A stretch of 47,221 nt of DNA from B4-G1 sp964393895 (GCA_964393895.1 CAYMWP010000018.1:1-47221), one strand, 5' to 3'; positions 1 to 12,300 are shown, counted from the stretch's first letter. The notes: a model not told the origin generated them from the letters alone. Numbers and translations are program-made.

Positions 1-74
1 GGATTGCTGCCTTTTGTCAACTCAAGCTATGCACAATTTCAGATACACACCCAACCGCCATCCCAGACCGCACG

Positions 75-106
75 ATTCCCTCCCCCGATTTGGCGGGGGA
101 GGGAAT
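75..106. repeat. Perfect 13-bp hairpin repeat
   Basis: Bases 75-87 and 94-106 are perfectly complementary (13 bp, C/G-run rich) around a 6-base ATTTGG loop, and a T-containing stretch follows. It may be the terminator of a gene left of the window or a REP-like palindromic repeat; the sequence alone does not decide. No convincing gene lies in 1-648: the small open frame at 4-219 runs straight through this hairpin. Confidence 0.7.
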
Positions 107-200
107 TTCTTGTCATAACAAGGAGCCGTACTGTTTACCGCATTTGGAATGCACCGCAGAGATGTTCCAAGTTTTATCAAGTAGCTGAACCTATCAGGTC

Positions 201-299
201 AGACCTCCGAGGTCTTTGACAACCGTTTCGCCCACTGCAAATGTTTAAAACGGCCAATGTTTTGCGCTTGAATAAGCTGCAATGAGACCTCGGAGGTCT
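201..299. repeat. Inverted pair of 15-bp near-palindromes
   Basis: AGACCTCCGAGGTCT at 201-215 recurs as its exact reverse complement, AGACCTCGGAGGTCT, at 285-299. Each copy is itself palindromic apart from its central base, so each can form its own small hairpin or the two can pair with each other over 69 intervening bases. This looks like a dispersed intergenic repeat or a dimeric protein-binding site upstream of the giant gene. Function unknown. Confidence 0.7.
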
Positions 300-458
300 A
301 AATAACTACCAAGCTGAGCAGTTACCCTCAAATTGAGAATTGCTGAGAACAGGAGGATTCTCATGTCGAATTGGCCCTAAACCTGGATGTTTGGGCATCG
401 AAAACTGCAACCTGCAGGCAGTGGTACTTGTGTACTATTTAATTTGGATACCGAGTTA

Positions 459-467
459 TGCTATACT
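459..467 (+). promoter_or_regulatory. Possible extended -10 promoter of the giant gene
   Basis: TGCTATACT fits an extended -10 element (TGnTATAAT with one mismatch). No good -35 hexamer is found at normal spacing, which is tolerated by extended -10 promoters. It lies about 180 bases upstream of the chosen start at 649, leaving a long leader. Only a motif match. Confidence 0.35.
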
Positions 468-648
468 GATAAACAGTGACTAGATCGAAGAAATTGTCCG
501 GTTATTATCTCAGGTACTACCTTCGGTGGAGCGACAAAAACTTGGTTTCTGGCAGCCTTATCTAAACCGTTGTTATTCGGGTACCAGAGCTGCCATTGTC
601 GAATTATCAAACTTATTTCGTGTGCACTTGTGTGATGGGAGAAGAGCG

Positions 649-3600
649 ATGGGCAGGAAAGTAGTTGTGCGTTCGGTTCTGGTGCTAGGCTTGGTCGTCG
701 TAAGCCTGGCGGCGCTTTTAGTGCTATTGGATGGGGCAGGGAGGCAAGCCTACGCCGCTTCTTCCCAGCCCGCGAGTCGAGATCTATCCACACGTCTGGC
801 TCCTCCGTTCGGGCCGGCTGCGAACCCTCTAGCGGCCCCACTGCTCAACGGCGGTGGGACACCCGTCATCACCGTTTGCCATACAGGCTGCCCCTACGCC
901 ACCGTCCAGGGTGCGGTGAGCGCCATTCCCGCCGGCGGCGTCGTCAAGGTGGCTCAGGGAACCTATACGGATGACGATGCGGACAATCGGGTGGTCTATA
1001 TCACCAAGACCCTCACGCTCCAGGGCGGCTACACCACCACTAACTGGAGCGCACCCGACCCGGTCGCCCATCCAACCTATCTGGACGGCGAGAGCAGCAA
1101 CCGGGTGCTTTGGATAGTCAATGGAGTGTCGCCGACCGTCGAGGGGTTCCACATCCACGCCGGTTCCGGCAACCAGGGTGGAGGCGTGTACATTGACGGC
1201 GGCGGGGCGACGTTGCAGAGCAACCATATCTACAACAACGCGGCGACCAGCGGTGGGGGCGTCTACGTCGCCAGCGGAGCTCCGGCACTGATCAACAACT
1301 TTGTTTACACCAACGCGGCCACAGGAAGCGGGGGCGGCGTCTATATCAGCAGCGGAGGCCCGCTTCTGCTCCACGACACGCTGTACGATAACGAGGCCGG
1401 CGCCCGGGGTGGAGGGCTCTATATAGCCAGCGGTGCTGTGCCCACTGTCCGCGCGACTATCGTCGTCAGCAACGTGGCCTCTGAGGGAGGCGGCATCTAT
1501 GGGGCCAGCGGAGTGCGGCACTATAACGACGTGTGGGGCAACGACGACGGCAACTATGGCGGCGGCGCGCTGCCCAGTGGCGATAGCATCTCGTCCGATC
1601 CGCTCTTTGTAAACCCGGCCGGTCCGGATCTCCACATCCGGTCCACCTCACCCTGTCGAGACCAAGCGCCGCTGGCACAAGAGGCCACGGTAGATTACCG
1701 CGGCTGGATGCGCCCGTTCGGCGCCCAGGCTGACATAGGAGCGCACGAGTTCTACACCGGCACCTGTCTGGCCCAGATCGAGGGCGCTACCCGGGTCTAT
1801 TCCACCGTCCAGGCGGCGGTGGACGCGGCTGGCGCGGGCGATTTGGTCAAAGTAGCCGGTATCTGTCGCGGCGTGCAGAGTCGCACAGTCGGTGCGACCA
1901 TACTGACCCAAACGGTATTTATCAACCAGTCTTTGATTCTGCGTGGTGGCTACACCGTCACCAATTGGACCGACTCCGACCCGGACGCCTATCCAACCAC
2001 CCTGGATGCTCTAGGGGAAGGCCGTGTGATCTATATCGCCGATGGCGCCGGCTCTCCCATAATAGAAGAGTTGCGCATTGTGGGAGGAGACGCCAGAGGT
2101 CTGAGCGCGCAAAGTGGTGTGAACGGGGCTAACAAAGGCGGTGGTATCTTTAATTACGGCGACAGTGTGACGATACGAAACAACGTCATTTACAACAACA
2201 CAGCCGCTAATGGAGGGGGTATTTTCAACGGCGACGGCAGCCCAACGATACAGGGTAACACCATTTACAGCAACTCGGTAGCCCTGGGCTATGGCGGCGG
2301 CGTATACATTCGTGAGTATGACAGCATTATCCACGACAACTGGATTTACGAGAACGAGGCTGGTAGCGGCGGCGGGATTTACCTCGGGCTGGATAGCGGC
2401 GCTCACGATATCCGGGGCAATCGCGTGTACAGCAACGTAGCAAATGGAACATCAGGCAATGAAGGCCAGGGAGGCGGCATCTATATTGGTGCTGGCGAAG
2501 GCGTCGTCGAGGGTAACTGGATCTATGCCAATACGGCCAGGAGGCGCGGGGGAGGCGCCTACGCTGGAGGTTCATCCAACATTGAGGACAACTGGATCTA
2601 TGACAATCACGTCAGCGGCAGCGACACTGTCAATTTCGGCGGCAGCGGGGTCTATGCCGGTGGCGCATCCACAATTCGCGGGAACGAGATTTACAGTAAC
2701 AGCGCACCTGACGCCAGCGGCGGAGGGATACACATTTACAACGGTGGCGTGTCAGTAGAACAAAACACCATCCACCACAACGGGGCCGGTAAGGGCGGCG
2801 GTATCTATGTGAGGGAAGAAACTCCCTCTAACCCGACCATCGAGAACAACCTTGTATACACCAACACCGCAGCGACCAATGGAGGCGGCATCGCCTTTGG
2901 TAGTGGTGGTAGTGAGGGAACCGTGGACGGCAATACTATCTACGGCAATGCCGCTGCCTCCAATGGCGGAGGCGGCATCTATGTGGACAGCGGCGCCGGC
3001 ACCGTCGTTATTCGTAATAGCATCATAGTCAGCAACGCAGGTTGCGGAGTACAGGGTGATGCTGAAACGCTGGTCACATATTCCGACTTGTGGGGCAACG
3101 GCGGCGGGAGCTACGGCGACGGCGGCGTGGTAGCCGGGACAGGCACTATTACAGAAAATCCCCAGTTTGAGGAACCCGGCGTGGACTTTTCCCTTCAAAC
3201 CGGTTCTCCCTGCATCGGCGTTGGCGACCCGAACAACTATCCCGCCAACGATTACGATGGCCGTGCTCGTCCCTTTGGCCCCACGCCCGATATGGGCGCC
3301 TACGAGTTTTACACCGGCGATTGCTTCGTCCAACTCGACGGGGCGACGCGGGTCTATACCGATGTCCAGGCGGTGGTGGACCTGGCCGCCGCCGGTGGCC
3401 TGGTCAAAGTGGCCGGCGTGTGCCAGGGAGTGCAACCGCGCGCGGTGGGCGGTGAGACCTTTACCCAGACGGTCTACATTAGCCAGGCGTTGACCCTGCG
3501 CGGCGGCTACACCGTCTCCCTCGGTCTGGAAGACGGGCACTGGATCACGCCCGCTTACCAGACCATCCTCGATCCCTCGGGGGCGGGGCGGGGGGTCTAT

Positions 3601-6144
3601 ATCACCGGCACCGGCGCTGTGACGGTGGCCGGGTTCATCGTGCGCAACGGGAGCGCGGACATCGGCGGCGGGGTCTACTTTGCCGCACCCTTGAACCCTA
3701 CGGTGCAGAACGTCATCTTTCACGACAACACGGCCCAATACGGCGGCGGCCTGGCGCTGACGGGGGGCGCGTCGCGTCTCTACAACAACACTTTTGTCGC
3801 CAACACCGCCACCGCCGACGGTGGAGGGGCGTACATCGCTGCCGGTAGTTCCATTATCAGCAACAACATCGTCGTCAGCAACACCGGCGACGGCATCTGG
3901 GCCGGGGCTGGCGTCACCCCCAGTATGGCCTACAACGACGTAGGGGGTAACAGCGGCGACGATTACGGCGGCAGTGCGTCTGCCGGAGCCACCGATTTCT
4001 GGGTTGCTCCGCGCTTTGTGGATTTTAGCGGCAAGAATTTTCACCTGGCGGTCGAGTCCCCCTGCATCCACGCGGCCGATCCGGGAACCGGCCTGGTGTG
4101 GGACTTGGAGGGGGACCCCCGTCCGTCGGGGCGCGGCGCCGACGTCGGCGCCGACGAGGCCGCGCTCTACGCCGACCTGGTCTTGGCGCCATACAGCAGC
4201 AAAGGCGGCCAACCCGGCAGCCAAACCATCCACACTCACTTTCTAACCAACACGGGCAGCATCAGCGATACTTTCCACCTGACCCACTCCCTGGCCGTTA
4301 CCTGGAACGTGGACTATACTCCGGTCTTTACCCTGGCCGCCGGCGAGGTGGCCGAGGTGCTGGTGGCCGTCAGTGTGCCTCCCAGCGCCGTCAGCAGCAC
4401 GTTGGCGACCGTCTTGCTCACCGCTACCTCGAGCAGCAACGTCACTGTATACGACGTGGTGAGCAACACGACCCTCGTAGACTGGAATCCGGACGTGGAC
4501 GTCACGCCGGTCTATACCGAATACGTCAACGCCGGCACGGTAATTACCTACGAGCACACATTGATAAACAGCGGCAACGCCCCCGACTCGTTCGAGATCA
4601 CCTACGACGATGCCTACGGTTGGACGGCGGCAGTGACCTGGACGAACGTAACCGACCTGCCCTCGTCAGGCACGGCCACCATCTGGGTGCGGGTCGAGGT
4701 GCCGGACACTGCGCCGGGCGGGCTGATCGAAAGGACGGCCATCAGCGCCGCCAGCCCCGAGAGCGGCGTGCGCCAGGTGGTGACCGACACGACCGGCGTG
4801 AACTATACCACTGGCGACCGGTACGTGGCGGCGACAGGCACAGACGAGCTCAACAGTTGCCTGGTGTCCGGTTCCCCCTGCCGCACCGTGGGCCACGCCG
4901 TAGACCAGGCGGTCAGCGGCGACACGGTCAAGGTGGCCGAGGGCACTTATCACGAGTATGATCTCACCATCAACAAGAACATCACCCTGCGCGGCGGCTA
5001 TTACGCCGGTTTCTCCCAATGGGCTCCTGCGGAGCACGAGAGCATCGTAGACGCCCAGGGGGCGGGCCGGGTCTTTTACGTCTTTGGCGCCCCGACCATA
5101 GAGGGATTTACCATCACGGGTGGCGCTACGGCCGGCTCCGGCGGCGGGGTGTACATCTACAGCCTGGGCGACCCCATCATCCGGGGCAACAACATCTTTA
5201 GCAACACGGCGACCGTCAACGGCGGCGGCATCCACAACGAATTGGGAAACTCTATCATAGAGCAGAACAAGCTGGCCTTTAACACGGCTCAACGGGGCGC
5301 TGCTTTCTCCAGCAAGGCGGGGACGCCGGGCTTTTGGAGCAACGCCATATACGATAACGTCGCCAGCGCCGACGGCGGCGGCGTGTACGTATCCGGCGGC
5401 GCCGCCCGTATCTGGCACGATACCATCTATAGCAACGAGGCCGACCGGGGCGGCGGCGTCTACCTGGCCGGCGGCTCGTCCGTCGTCAGCAACACCATCG
5501 TCGTCAAGAACAGCGCCGTCATCACCGGCGGCGGCATCTACAAACATACGGCCGCCAGTGCTGCGCTGGGCTATAACGACGTGTGGGACAACGTCAACGG
5601 CGATTACGTGGGTGTGACCGCCGGCGCCCACAGCATAGCGACCGACCCTCGTTTCGTGAACGAGGGGGTGCGGAACTTTCACCTGCAGCCCGGTGATCCT
5701 GCCCCCTGCGTGAACGCCGGCGACGCGACCTCGGTGGCGGAGGACTTTGAGGGAGACCCGCGCACGATGGGGCCGGCGCCCGATATAGGGGCCGACGAGC
5801 GTCGGCGCCTCGGCGTGGAACTGGAGCCGGATGGCGCCAAGAACGGCGACCCCGGCGTGCAGGTCTTTTACGATCACGTCGTGACGAACACCGGCAACTA
5901 TACCGATACCTTTACGATCTCGGCCGCCAGCGCTTGGAGCGTGACCACTCCCGACCCGGTGACGATCGGGGCCGGCAAAGCGGCGAACGTACAGGTGGCC
6001 GTGTCCGTCCCCGAAGACGCCGTGGCCTATACGGTAAACACCATGGTCGTCACCGCCACCTCTATCCACGACCCGCTCACGAACGATACCGCAGTGGACG
6101 CGACTACCGTCAATCGCCATTGTGGCCTGGAATGGAAGGGCTGA
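649..6144 (+). CDS. Giant secreted beta-helix protein, N-terminal part (ends at in-frame TGA)
   Basis: Surface or secreted modular protein of unknown ligand. The ATG at 649 is preferred over an upstream GTG at 526 because a GGGAG ribosome site sits just upstream and the product then opens with a signal peptide: MGRK, a hydrophobic run of about 20 residues, then AYA. Four right-handed parallel beta-helix modules follow (residues about 77-365, 373-885, 892-1167 and 1391-1715). Each opens with a variant of ATVQ-AVD-A-GD-VKVA-G-Y, then LTLRGGYT, is full of GGG(I/V)Y and NN-(I/V)Y turns, and closes with PDIGADE or GAYEF. NEW3/CARDB-like Ig-fold repeats with the NTGNYTDTF signature occupy about 1174-1388 and 1722-1821. 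The frame stops at TGA 6142, but the same frame carries on with the same kind of repeat, so this is the first part of one 13.7-kb gene. Polymorphic-outer-membrane-protein-like and pectate-lyase-fold annotations are equally likely from databases; no catalytic residues are evident. Confidence 0.85.
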   Translation: MGRKVVVRSVLVLGLVVVSLAALLVLLDGAGRQAYAASSQPASRDLSTRLAPPFGPAANPLAAPLLNGGGTPVITVCHTGCPYATVQGAVSAIPAGGVVKVAQGTYTDDDADNRVVYITKTLTLQGGYTTTNWSAPDPVAHPTYLDGESSNRVLWIVNGVSPTVEGFHIHAGSGNQGGGVYIDGGGATLQSNHIYNNAATSGGGVYVASGAPALINNFVYTNAATGSGGGVYISSGGPLLLHDTLYDNEAGARGGGLYIASGAVPTVRATIVVSNVASEGGGIYGASGVRHYNDVWGNDDGNYGGGALPSGDSISSDPLFVNPAGPDLHIRSTSPCRDQAPLAQEATVDYRGWMRPFGAQADIGAHEFYTGTCLAQIEGATRVYSTVQAAVDAAGAGDLVKVAGICRGVQSRTVGATILTQTVFINQSLILRGGYTVTNWTDSDPDAYPTTLDALGEGRVIYIADGAGSPIIEELRIVGGDARGLSAQSGVNGANKGGGIFNYGDSVTIRNNVIYNNTAANGGGIFNGDGSPTIQGNTIYSNSVALGYGGGVYIREYDSIIHDNWIYENEAGSGGGIYLGLDSGAHDIRGNRVYSNVANGTSGNEGQGGGIYIGAGEGVVEGNWIYANTARRRGGGAYAGGSSNIEDNWIYDNHVSGSDTVNFGGSGVYAGGASTIRGNEIYSNSAPDASGGGIHIYNGGVSVEQNTIHHNGAGKGGGIYVREETPSNPTIENNLVYTNTAATNGGGIAFGSGGSEGTVDGNTIYGNAAASNGGGGIYVDSGAGTVVIRNSIIVSNAGCGVQGDAETLVTYSDLWGNGGGSYGDGGVVAGTGTITENPQFEEPGVDFSLQTGSPCIGVGDPNNYPANDYDGRARPFGPTPDMGAYEFYTGDCFVQLDGATRVYTDVQAVVDLAAAGGLVKVAGVCQGVQPRAVGGETFTQTVYISQALTLRGGYTVSLGLEDGHWITPAYQTILDPSGAGRGVYITGTGAVTVAGFIVRNGSADIGGGVYFAAPLNPTVQNVIFHDNTAQYGGGLALTGGASRLYNNTFVANTATADGGGAYIAAGSSIISNNIVVSNTGDGIWAGAGVTPSMAYNDVGGNSGDDYGGSASAGATDFWVAPRFVDFSGKNFHLAVESPCIHAADPGTGLVWDLEGDPRPSGRGADVGADEAALYADLVLAPYSSKGGQPGSQTIHTHFLTNTGSISDTFHLTHSLAVTWNVDYTPVFTLAAGEVAEVLVAVSVPPSAVSSTLATVLLTATSSSNVTVYDVVSNTTLVDWNPDVDVTPVYTEYVNAGTVITYEHTLINSGNAPDSFEITYDDAYGWTAAVTWTNVTDLPSSGTATIWVRVEVPDTAPGGLIERTAISAASPESGVRQVVTDTTGVNYTTGDRYVAATGTDELNSCLVSGSPCRTVGHAVDQAVSGDTVKVAEGTYHEYDLTINKNITLRGGYYAGFSQWAPAEHESIVDAQGAGRVFYVFGAPTIEGFTITGGATAGSGGGVYIYSLGDPIIRGNNIFSNTATVNGGGIHNELGNSIIEQNKLAFNTAQRGAAFSSKAGTPGFWSNAIYDNVASADGGGVYVSGGAARIWHDTIYSNEADRGGGVYLAGGSSVVSNTIVVKNSAVITGGGIYKHTAASAALGYNDVWDNVNGDYVGVTAGAHSIATDPRFVNEGVRNFHLQPGDPAPCVNAGDATSVAEDFEGDPRTMGPAPDIGADERRRLGVELEPDGAKNGDPGVQVFYDHVVTNTGNYTDTFTISAASAWSVTTPDPVTIGAGKAANVQVAVSVPEDAVAYTVNTMVVTATSIHDPLTNDTAVDATTVNRHCGLEWKG
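6142..6144 (+). other. In-frame TGA interrupting the giant gene
   Basis: The upstream and downstream parts share one reading frame. Translating through the TGA gives GLEWKG-stop-PNQAHRV, then SSDPTDPKDVVFAQ and ENTGNYTETF, which lines up with the other Ig-like repeats (GVEFAPD, then SNPSQEIVITYTH, then NTGN). A single nonsense change or base-call error is therefore enough. A second reading is two compensating one-base indels, because frame 3 reads PGMEGLTEPSTPGQFG over 6126-6173. Readthrough cannot be excluded. Confidence 0.75.
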
Positions 6145-6300
6145 CCGAACCAAGCACACCGGGTCAGTTCGGACCCCACAGATCCTAAGGACGTTGTCTT
6201 TGCGCAGGCTCTCGAAAACACTGGTAACTATACCGAGACGTTCGACATTTACTGGAGTTGGAGCGGCTCTGCCTGGCCCTTTGAAGCCGCTCCTGACCCG

Positions 6301-9300
6301 GTGACGCTGGGACCCGGCGAGTCGAGGATGATATGGTTCACTGCCACCGTGCCGGCGGGCACGGGCCTGATGGTCAACCAAGTCACCGTCACTGCTGAAG
6401 GTAGTTGCAGCGGCTTGCACGTCACCGAGCACACCATCATCGTCAACCAGGAGCCGGGCCTGACGCTGGTTCAGGACGAGGCCGATGTGGCCCTGCCGGG
6501 CAGTACCATACGGTACGAACATCGCCTGACCAACACCGGCAACTGGTGGGACAACACCATCACCGTGACCAACCACAGCGACCCCGACTGGACGGTTACC
6601 ATCACCCCGGAGGACATAAACCTGGCGCCTCACGGTGAATCCGGTGATTGGGTGACGGTGACGGTGGAAGTCGCCGTCCCCGAAGATGCCACGTGCGGAG
6701 TGACGAACACGACGGCCATCACCGCCATCTCTTACGCCGGCTACTATGCCCCCGACTATGAGATCGTGATGGTCAGCGTGGAGGATTTTACCACCGTGGA
6801 TACGGTGCCAGGGGTCGAGTTCGCGCCGGACCGGACCAGCAACGTCAACTCTAATCCCAGCCAGGAAATCGTCATCACTTATACCCACCGCTTTACCAAC
6901 ACCGGCAACTGCCCGGACGACTTTGATTTTCTCTACCACAGCAGCCAGGGCTTTGACGTGACCGTCGCGCCCAACCCGGTGCATCTGCAACCCGACGAGG
7001 TCGCGGACGTGACCGTCTACGTCACCGTGCCGCCCACCACTACCACTGACCTGCTGGTGGATACCACCATCGTCACCGGTCAACTGGACGTAGGGCTCCC
7101 CCGAGAAGCAGTCGTGGATACGACCATCGTAAACCAGGCCGCCGGCGTGGATCTGGCGCCGGACAATACGGCCACCATCACCCAGCCGGCCTCCGCAGAA
7201 ATCCAGGTGCTATACACCCACACGCTGACCAACAGCGGCAACTATAGTGACACCTTCGACCTGACCTGGGCGAACGAGGATGGCTGGCAGACGACCGTGA
7301 ACGGGCAAAGCGGGCAGCCGGTCGAGGTGACGGTCGGCTCCAACCTCACGACCTCGGTCCAGGTGGCGACGATCCTGCCCGAGTGGGTCTATACCATCAC
7401 CAACCGGACGGTGGTCACAGCCGCCTCGCAATTCAGCCCGACGGTGACGGGCTCGGCGATGGACACGACCGTCGTGCGGCGCCCCGGCGTGCTGCTCTGG
7501 CCGGATTACGAACAGAACGTCGGGCCGGGGGACGTCATCACCCACGTCCACTGGCTGACCAACGTTGGCGGCGTCAGTGATTCTTACGTCATCACCTACC
7601 ACAGCGACCTGGGCTGGGGGGCGGTCGCCCCGGCCACGGTCTCCACCTTGCTGCCAGGAGAGGGAACGACGATCACGGCGACGATCAGCGTGCCTTCGGG
7701 CACGGACATTCTGAGCGGCACCGGGGATACGCTCGTCGTCACTGCCACCTCGCAGATCACGTCCGTCGTCTATGATACCGCCGAGGACGTGACGGTGGTG
7801 CCCTACGTACCGGGGGCAGAGATCGCGCCCAACCCGGCCTACGGGCAGACCAACGCCAACACCCCCATCGTCTACACTCACACGCTGACCAATACCGGCA
7901 ACTATACCGAGAGTTTCCACTTGCAGATGTGGAGCGAGTTTGCCAACGCGACGGTCAACCCCGAGTGGGTGTTGGACCTGGGGCCTGGGGAGTCGTACTG
8001 GCCGGTCGTCGTGACCGTGCTGTTGCCCACGCACGCCGCGGCCGGAGAGACCGAGGAGACGCAACTGTTGGTCTCCTTCGCCGGCGAACGGGTCGTGGGG
8101 CACGATTATACCCTCGTCACCCCCATGCCGGGCACGCGCTACGTCGCCCGGGACGGGACGGACGACAACAACAGTTGTCTGGCCCCCTACGAGTACGGCC
8201 CGTGCGCCACCGTCCAACAAGCGGTCAACCAGGCGTTGACGGGGGACGAGGCGCGCGTCGCGCAAGGGGTCTATACCGACGTCCACGCCACTGGCGCGTA
8301 CACGCAGGTGGTCTACTTGGACAAGGGCATCACGCTGCGCGGCGGCTACACCACCGGCGATTGGGACGCCTCCGACCCGGTGAACAACGCCACGGTGTTG
8401 GACGCCGCCGGGCAGGGGCGCGTGGTTTACCTGACCGGATACATCACGCCCACGATCGAGGGCTTTCACTTGCAACGCGGCTACGTCGAGGGGGAAGGGG
8501 CCGGCGTGTACATCGGGCCTGGGGTCGAGCCGGTAGTGCGGCATAACTTTATCCACAGCAACACGGCCGCCAGCATCGAAGGCCAGGGCGGTGGAGTGTA
8601 CTATGACGTGAGCGGCACCAGCGGCGACCTGGTCCTGGAGCGGAACATTGTCTACAGCAACACGGCCCACCTCGGCGGCGGGTTCTACGTCTTTGGCTTT
8701 GGCAGCGCACAGCGAGTGTGGAACAACGTGCTCTACCACAACACCGGCGTCTACGGAGGCGGGCTGTACCTCTCCAGCGACGACGCTGCGGTGTGGAACA
8801 ATACCTTTTACAGCAACACCGCCCCCAACGGCGGCGGCATCTGCATCAACGGCGGCTCGCCCTCCGTCAGCAACACGATCCTGGCCGAAAACGCCGCTTA
8901 CGGCATCTACAAGGTCTATGGTTCCGGCGGCTCGCCCCAATTGGATTACAACCTGGTGTGGGCGAACAGCCCGGGCAACTTTTACGAGGTTAGCCCCGGC
9001 AGCCACACCATCACCACGACGCCCGGCTTTGTGGATGCGGCGAGTTACGATTTTCACCTGCGCAGCAACTCTAACGCCCTCGAAATGGGCGATCCGGGCG
9101 GAACGCTGCCGGACGTGGACCTGGACGGCAACTCCCGTCCACTGCCGGCTGCTGGCCGTCACGACATCGGGGCCTACGAGAACGGCCTGCAGAGCGCCAA
9201 GACGGCCGTCGAGTATGTGCCCGCCGGCGGGACCCTCACCTACACCATCGTCATCACCAACTCTGGTCAGGCCCATCGCAACATTCTGATCACCGACCGG

Positions 9301-12300
9301 CTGCACGACTATGTGGACCTGAGCGGCGTGAGCTCCACTCCGCCGGGCAGCAGCAGTTACGACGACCACACTGTCTCGTGGGAGGGCGTCGTCTATAGCG
9401 ACACCACGGCGGTCGTCACCGTCACCACGACGGTCACCGAGTGGCTGGTGGCGGGAACGACCATCACCAACGTCGCCGAAATCAACTATGTCCCCGGCTC
9501 TGTGGTGACGACGGTGGTCACAGGCACGCACGGCACGCGCTACGTGGCAGAGACGGGCCACGACACGAGCGGCGGCGTAGGCAACAACTGTATGCGGCTC
9601 GATATGCCGTGCCGCACGATCCAACAGGCGGTTGACCACGCGCTGGCGGGAGACGAGGTGCGGGTGGCCTCTGGCACCTACACTGGCACGACTCAGGTGG
9701 TCTACCTGGGCAAGGACCTCACGCTGACGGGGGGCTACACGCCCACTCTGCCCACCTGGACCTACGATCCCAGCGCCAGCACGACGACGCTGGATGCCCA
9801 GGGCAACGCCGGCGTGGTCGTCGCCAACTCGGCTACAGGCCGGCTGAGCGGGTTGCACATCGTCAACGGCGCCGACGGCGTGGACGTGGACGCGGCCACG
9901 GTCGTCATCAGCCAATGCCACATCTATAACAATACCGACGGCGTGGACGTGAACGGTGGCTCTTACACAATGATCAACAACGTCGTGGCCCACAACAGCG
10001 GGGCCGGCGTGCGGACGGCCGGCGGCAGCACAGGCTCGCTGCTGCACAACACGTTTGCTCGCAACGCCACCGCCGGCGTGATCGTGAACGACACGGCCCG
10101 CTTTACCAACACCGTCTTTTACGACCACGACGTGGGCGTCAACGTCACGGCGGGCAGCGCCTATCTCTCCCACACGCTGTGGTACAGCAACACGGCCAAT
10201 CAGGGCAACGTCGTCAGCAGCACCAACTGGTTCGATCAGGACCCGCGCTTTGAGGACCCTGACGGAGTGAATTACCACATCCAGCCGGGCTCGAGCGCCA
10301 TTGACAAGGGGCTGGATACCTGGCTGGGCGAGGACATTGACGGCGACGGGCGTCCGCTGTTGCAGCACCCCGATCTGGGCGCCGACGAGTTCGCGCTGGT
10401 CATCGCCAAATCCGCTCCGGCGAGCGCCCATCCCGATCAGGTCATCACTTACTCGATCATGCTGCAAGGCGGGGAGAGCGGGCTGGTGCTCACCGACACC
10501 CTCGACGCTTACCTGACTCTAGTCGGCGCGGTGGAGTGTGACGTTGGGAGCTGCGGCTACCTGGCCGCCCAACGGGCCGTCACCTGGAACGGCGATGCTC
10601 CCGCCGACCATCCGATCTATATCACCTACACCGCCCAGATCACCTCCTGGCTGGCGCCCGGCGTGCAGATACTCAACGATGCCCAGGTGCTGATAGCGGG
10701 CGACGTGCACAACACCAACCAGGTGGCGACGACGATCAACGCGATGAGCGGCGTGCGGTACGTGGACGCGGCGACCGGCCTCGATATGGACGGCGGCAGC
10801 GGCAACAACTGCCTGGCGAGCTGGAAGCCGTGCGCGACGGTACAGTGGGCGGTGGATCAGGCGCAGGCGGACGATACGGTCAAAGTAGCCAGCGGCGACT
10901 ATACCGGCGCAGGGTCAGAAGTGGTCGGCCTGAGCAAGGACCTCACCCTGATCGGCGGCTACGCCGCCTCCGACTGGGACGCCAGCGCTCCCGAGACGAA
11001 CCCCACTTATCTGAACGGTCAGAACAGCCGGCGGGCCGTGGTCGTCACCGGCACGGTGGACGTGACGATAGACGGTCTCCACCTGCGCAATGGCTCTGCC
11101 AGCGATGGCGGCGGCCTCTACGTCAACGGAGCAACTGTCACCCTGGCCAACAGTCAGGTGCACGACAATGCGACCAGCAACGACGGCGGCGGCATCTATG
11201 CGACGAACGCCGACCTCACCCTCAGCGCCAACCGCATCTATGGCAATACGGCCGGCGGCTATGGCGGCGGGGTGCGCGTCGAGAGCGGGGACAATCTGAC
11301 GATAGAGCGCAACGTCATCCTGGACAACGCGGCCAACTATGGCGGCGGCGCGTCGATCCACGCCACCGACGTCGCCATGGTCAACAACATCGTCGGCGCC
11401 AACCAGGCGAGTTCTGGCGGCGACGGCCTGCTGTTCGATGGCTCCGGCAGCGGCGACCTGCGCCACAACACCATCGCCGATAACGACGGCGACGGCGTGC
11501 GGGTCGGCGCCTTTACCCTGGCTCTGACCAACACTATCCTGAGCGGCCACACGGTCGGCGTCGTCACCTCGCACGGCAGCGCCTCCGTCTCCGCCGACCA
11601 CACGCTGCTGGACGGCAATGTGAGCGATTACGATAGCTCTGGCGGCGGCTCGATCAGCCACAGCAACGACGTGACCGGCTCGCCGAACTATCGCGACCAG
11701 GCAGGGATGGATTATCACATCACGGGCAGTTCCGCCGCCGGCGGAGCGGGCGCCGACGCCGGAGTGAGCACGGACATTGACGGCGAAACCCGAACCTCGC
11801 CGCCCGACATCGGCGCCGACCAGTACAACCTGCGCACGGATAGGTGGGCCTCGTCCACCGAACTGGCGCCGTGCCAGACGATGACGCATACCCTGGCGCT
11901 CGCCAACGTCGCCGACAGTCTCATCCCCGGCGTCGTGCTGACCGACACGCTGCCGGAAGAGGTCACGTACAACAGCGGCTCTCTCACCTACACGGCCGGC
12001 AGCGGCGCGTACCTGGCCGGCTCGCCGGCCGCCATTACCTGGGTCGGCGACGTGGCCGCCCAGAGCAGCGTGTACATCACCTACACCGTGAACGTCAACC
12101 CCTACCTGGGCGACGGAAGCGCCATCACCTTTACCGCTTCCATCAGCGATCCCGTCTCTGCCTTCCCCGGCAACCCACTCACGGCGACGGTGCGCACCAT
12201 CCCCGCTGCCATACGCAAGGAAGCGGAGGGCGCCGTCTCGCTGGCCGGCCAGGCGACCATCGGCGAGCTGGTAACCTACACCGTCGTCTACACCGTCCCC

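Noticed and set aside
4..219. 71-codon open frame at the left edge
   Set aside because: Runs through a 13-bp perfect hairpin and a palindromic repeat; composition unlike protein genes here.
2752..7083. Long minus-strand open frames (2752-4239 and 4666-7083)
   Set aside because: Also antisense of beta-helix and Ig-like repeats; the second spans the TGA at 6142, and both have low-complexity V/G/R/H-rich translations.
7210..10467. 1,085-codon open frame on the minus strand within the giant gene
   Set aside because: Antisense shadow produced by the repetitive GC-rich codon pattern; no start signal, no recognisable domain, and the plus strand has clear modules.
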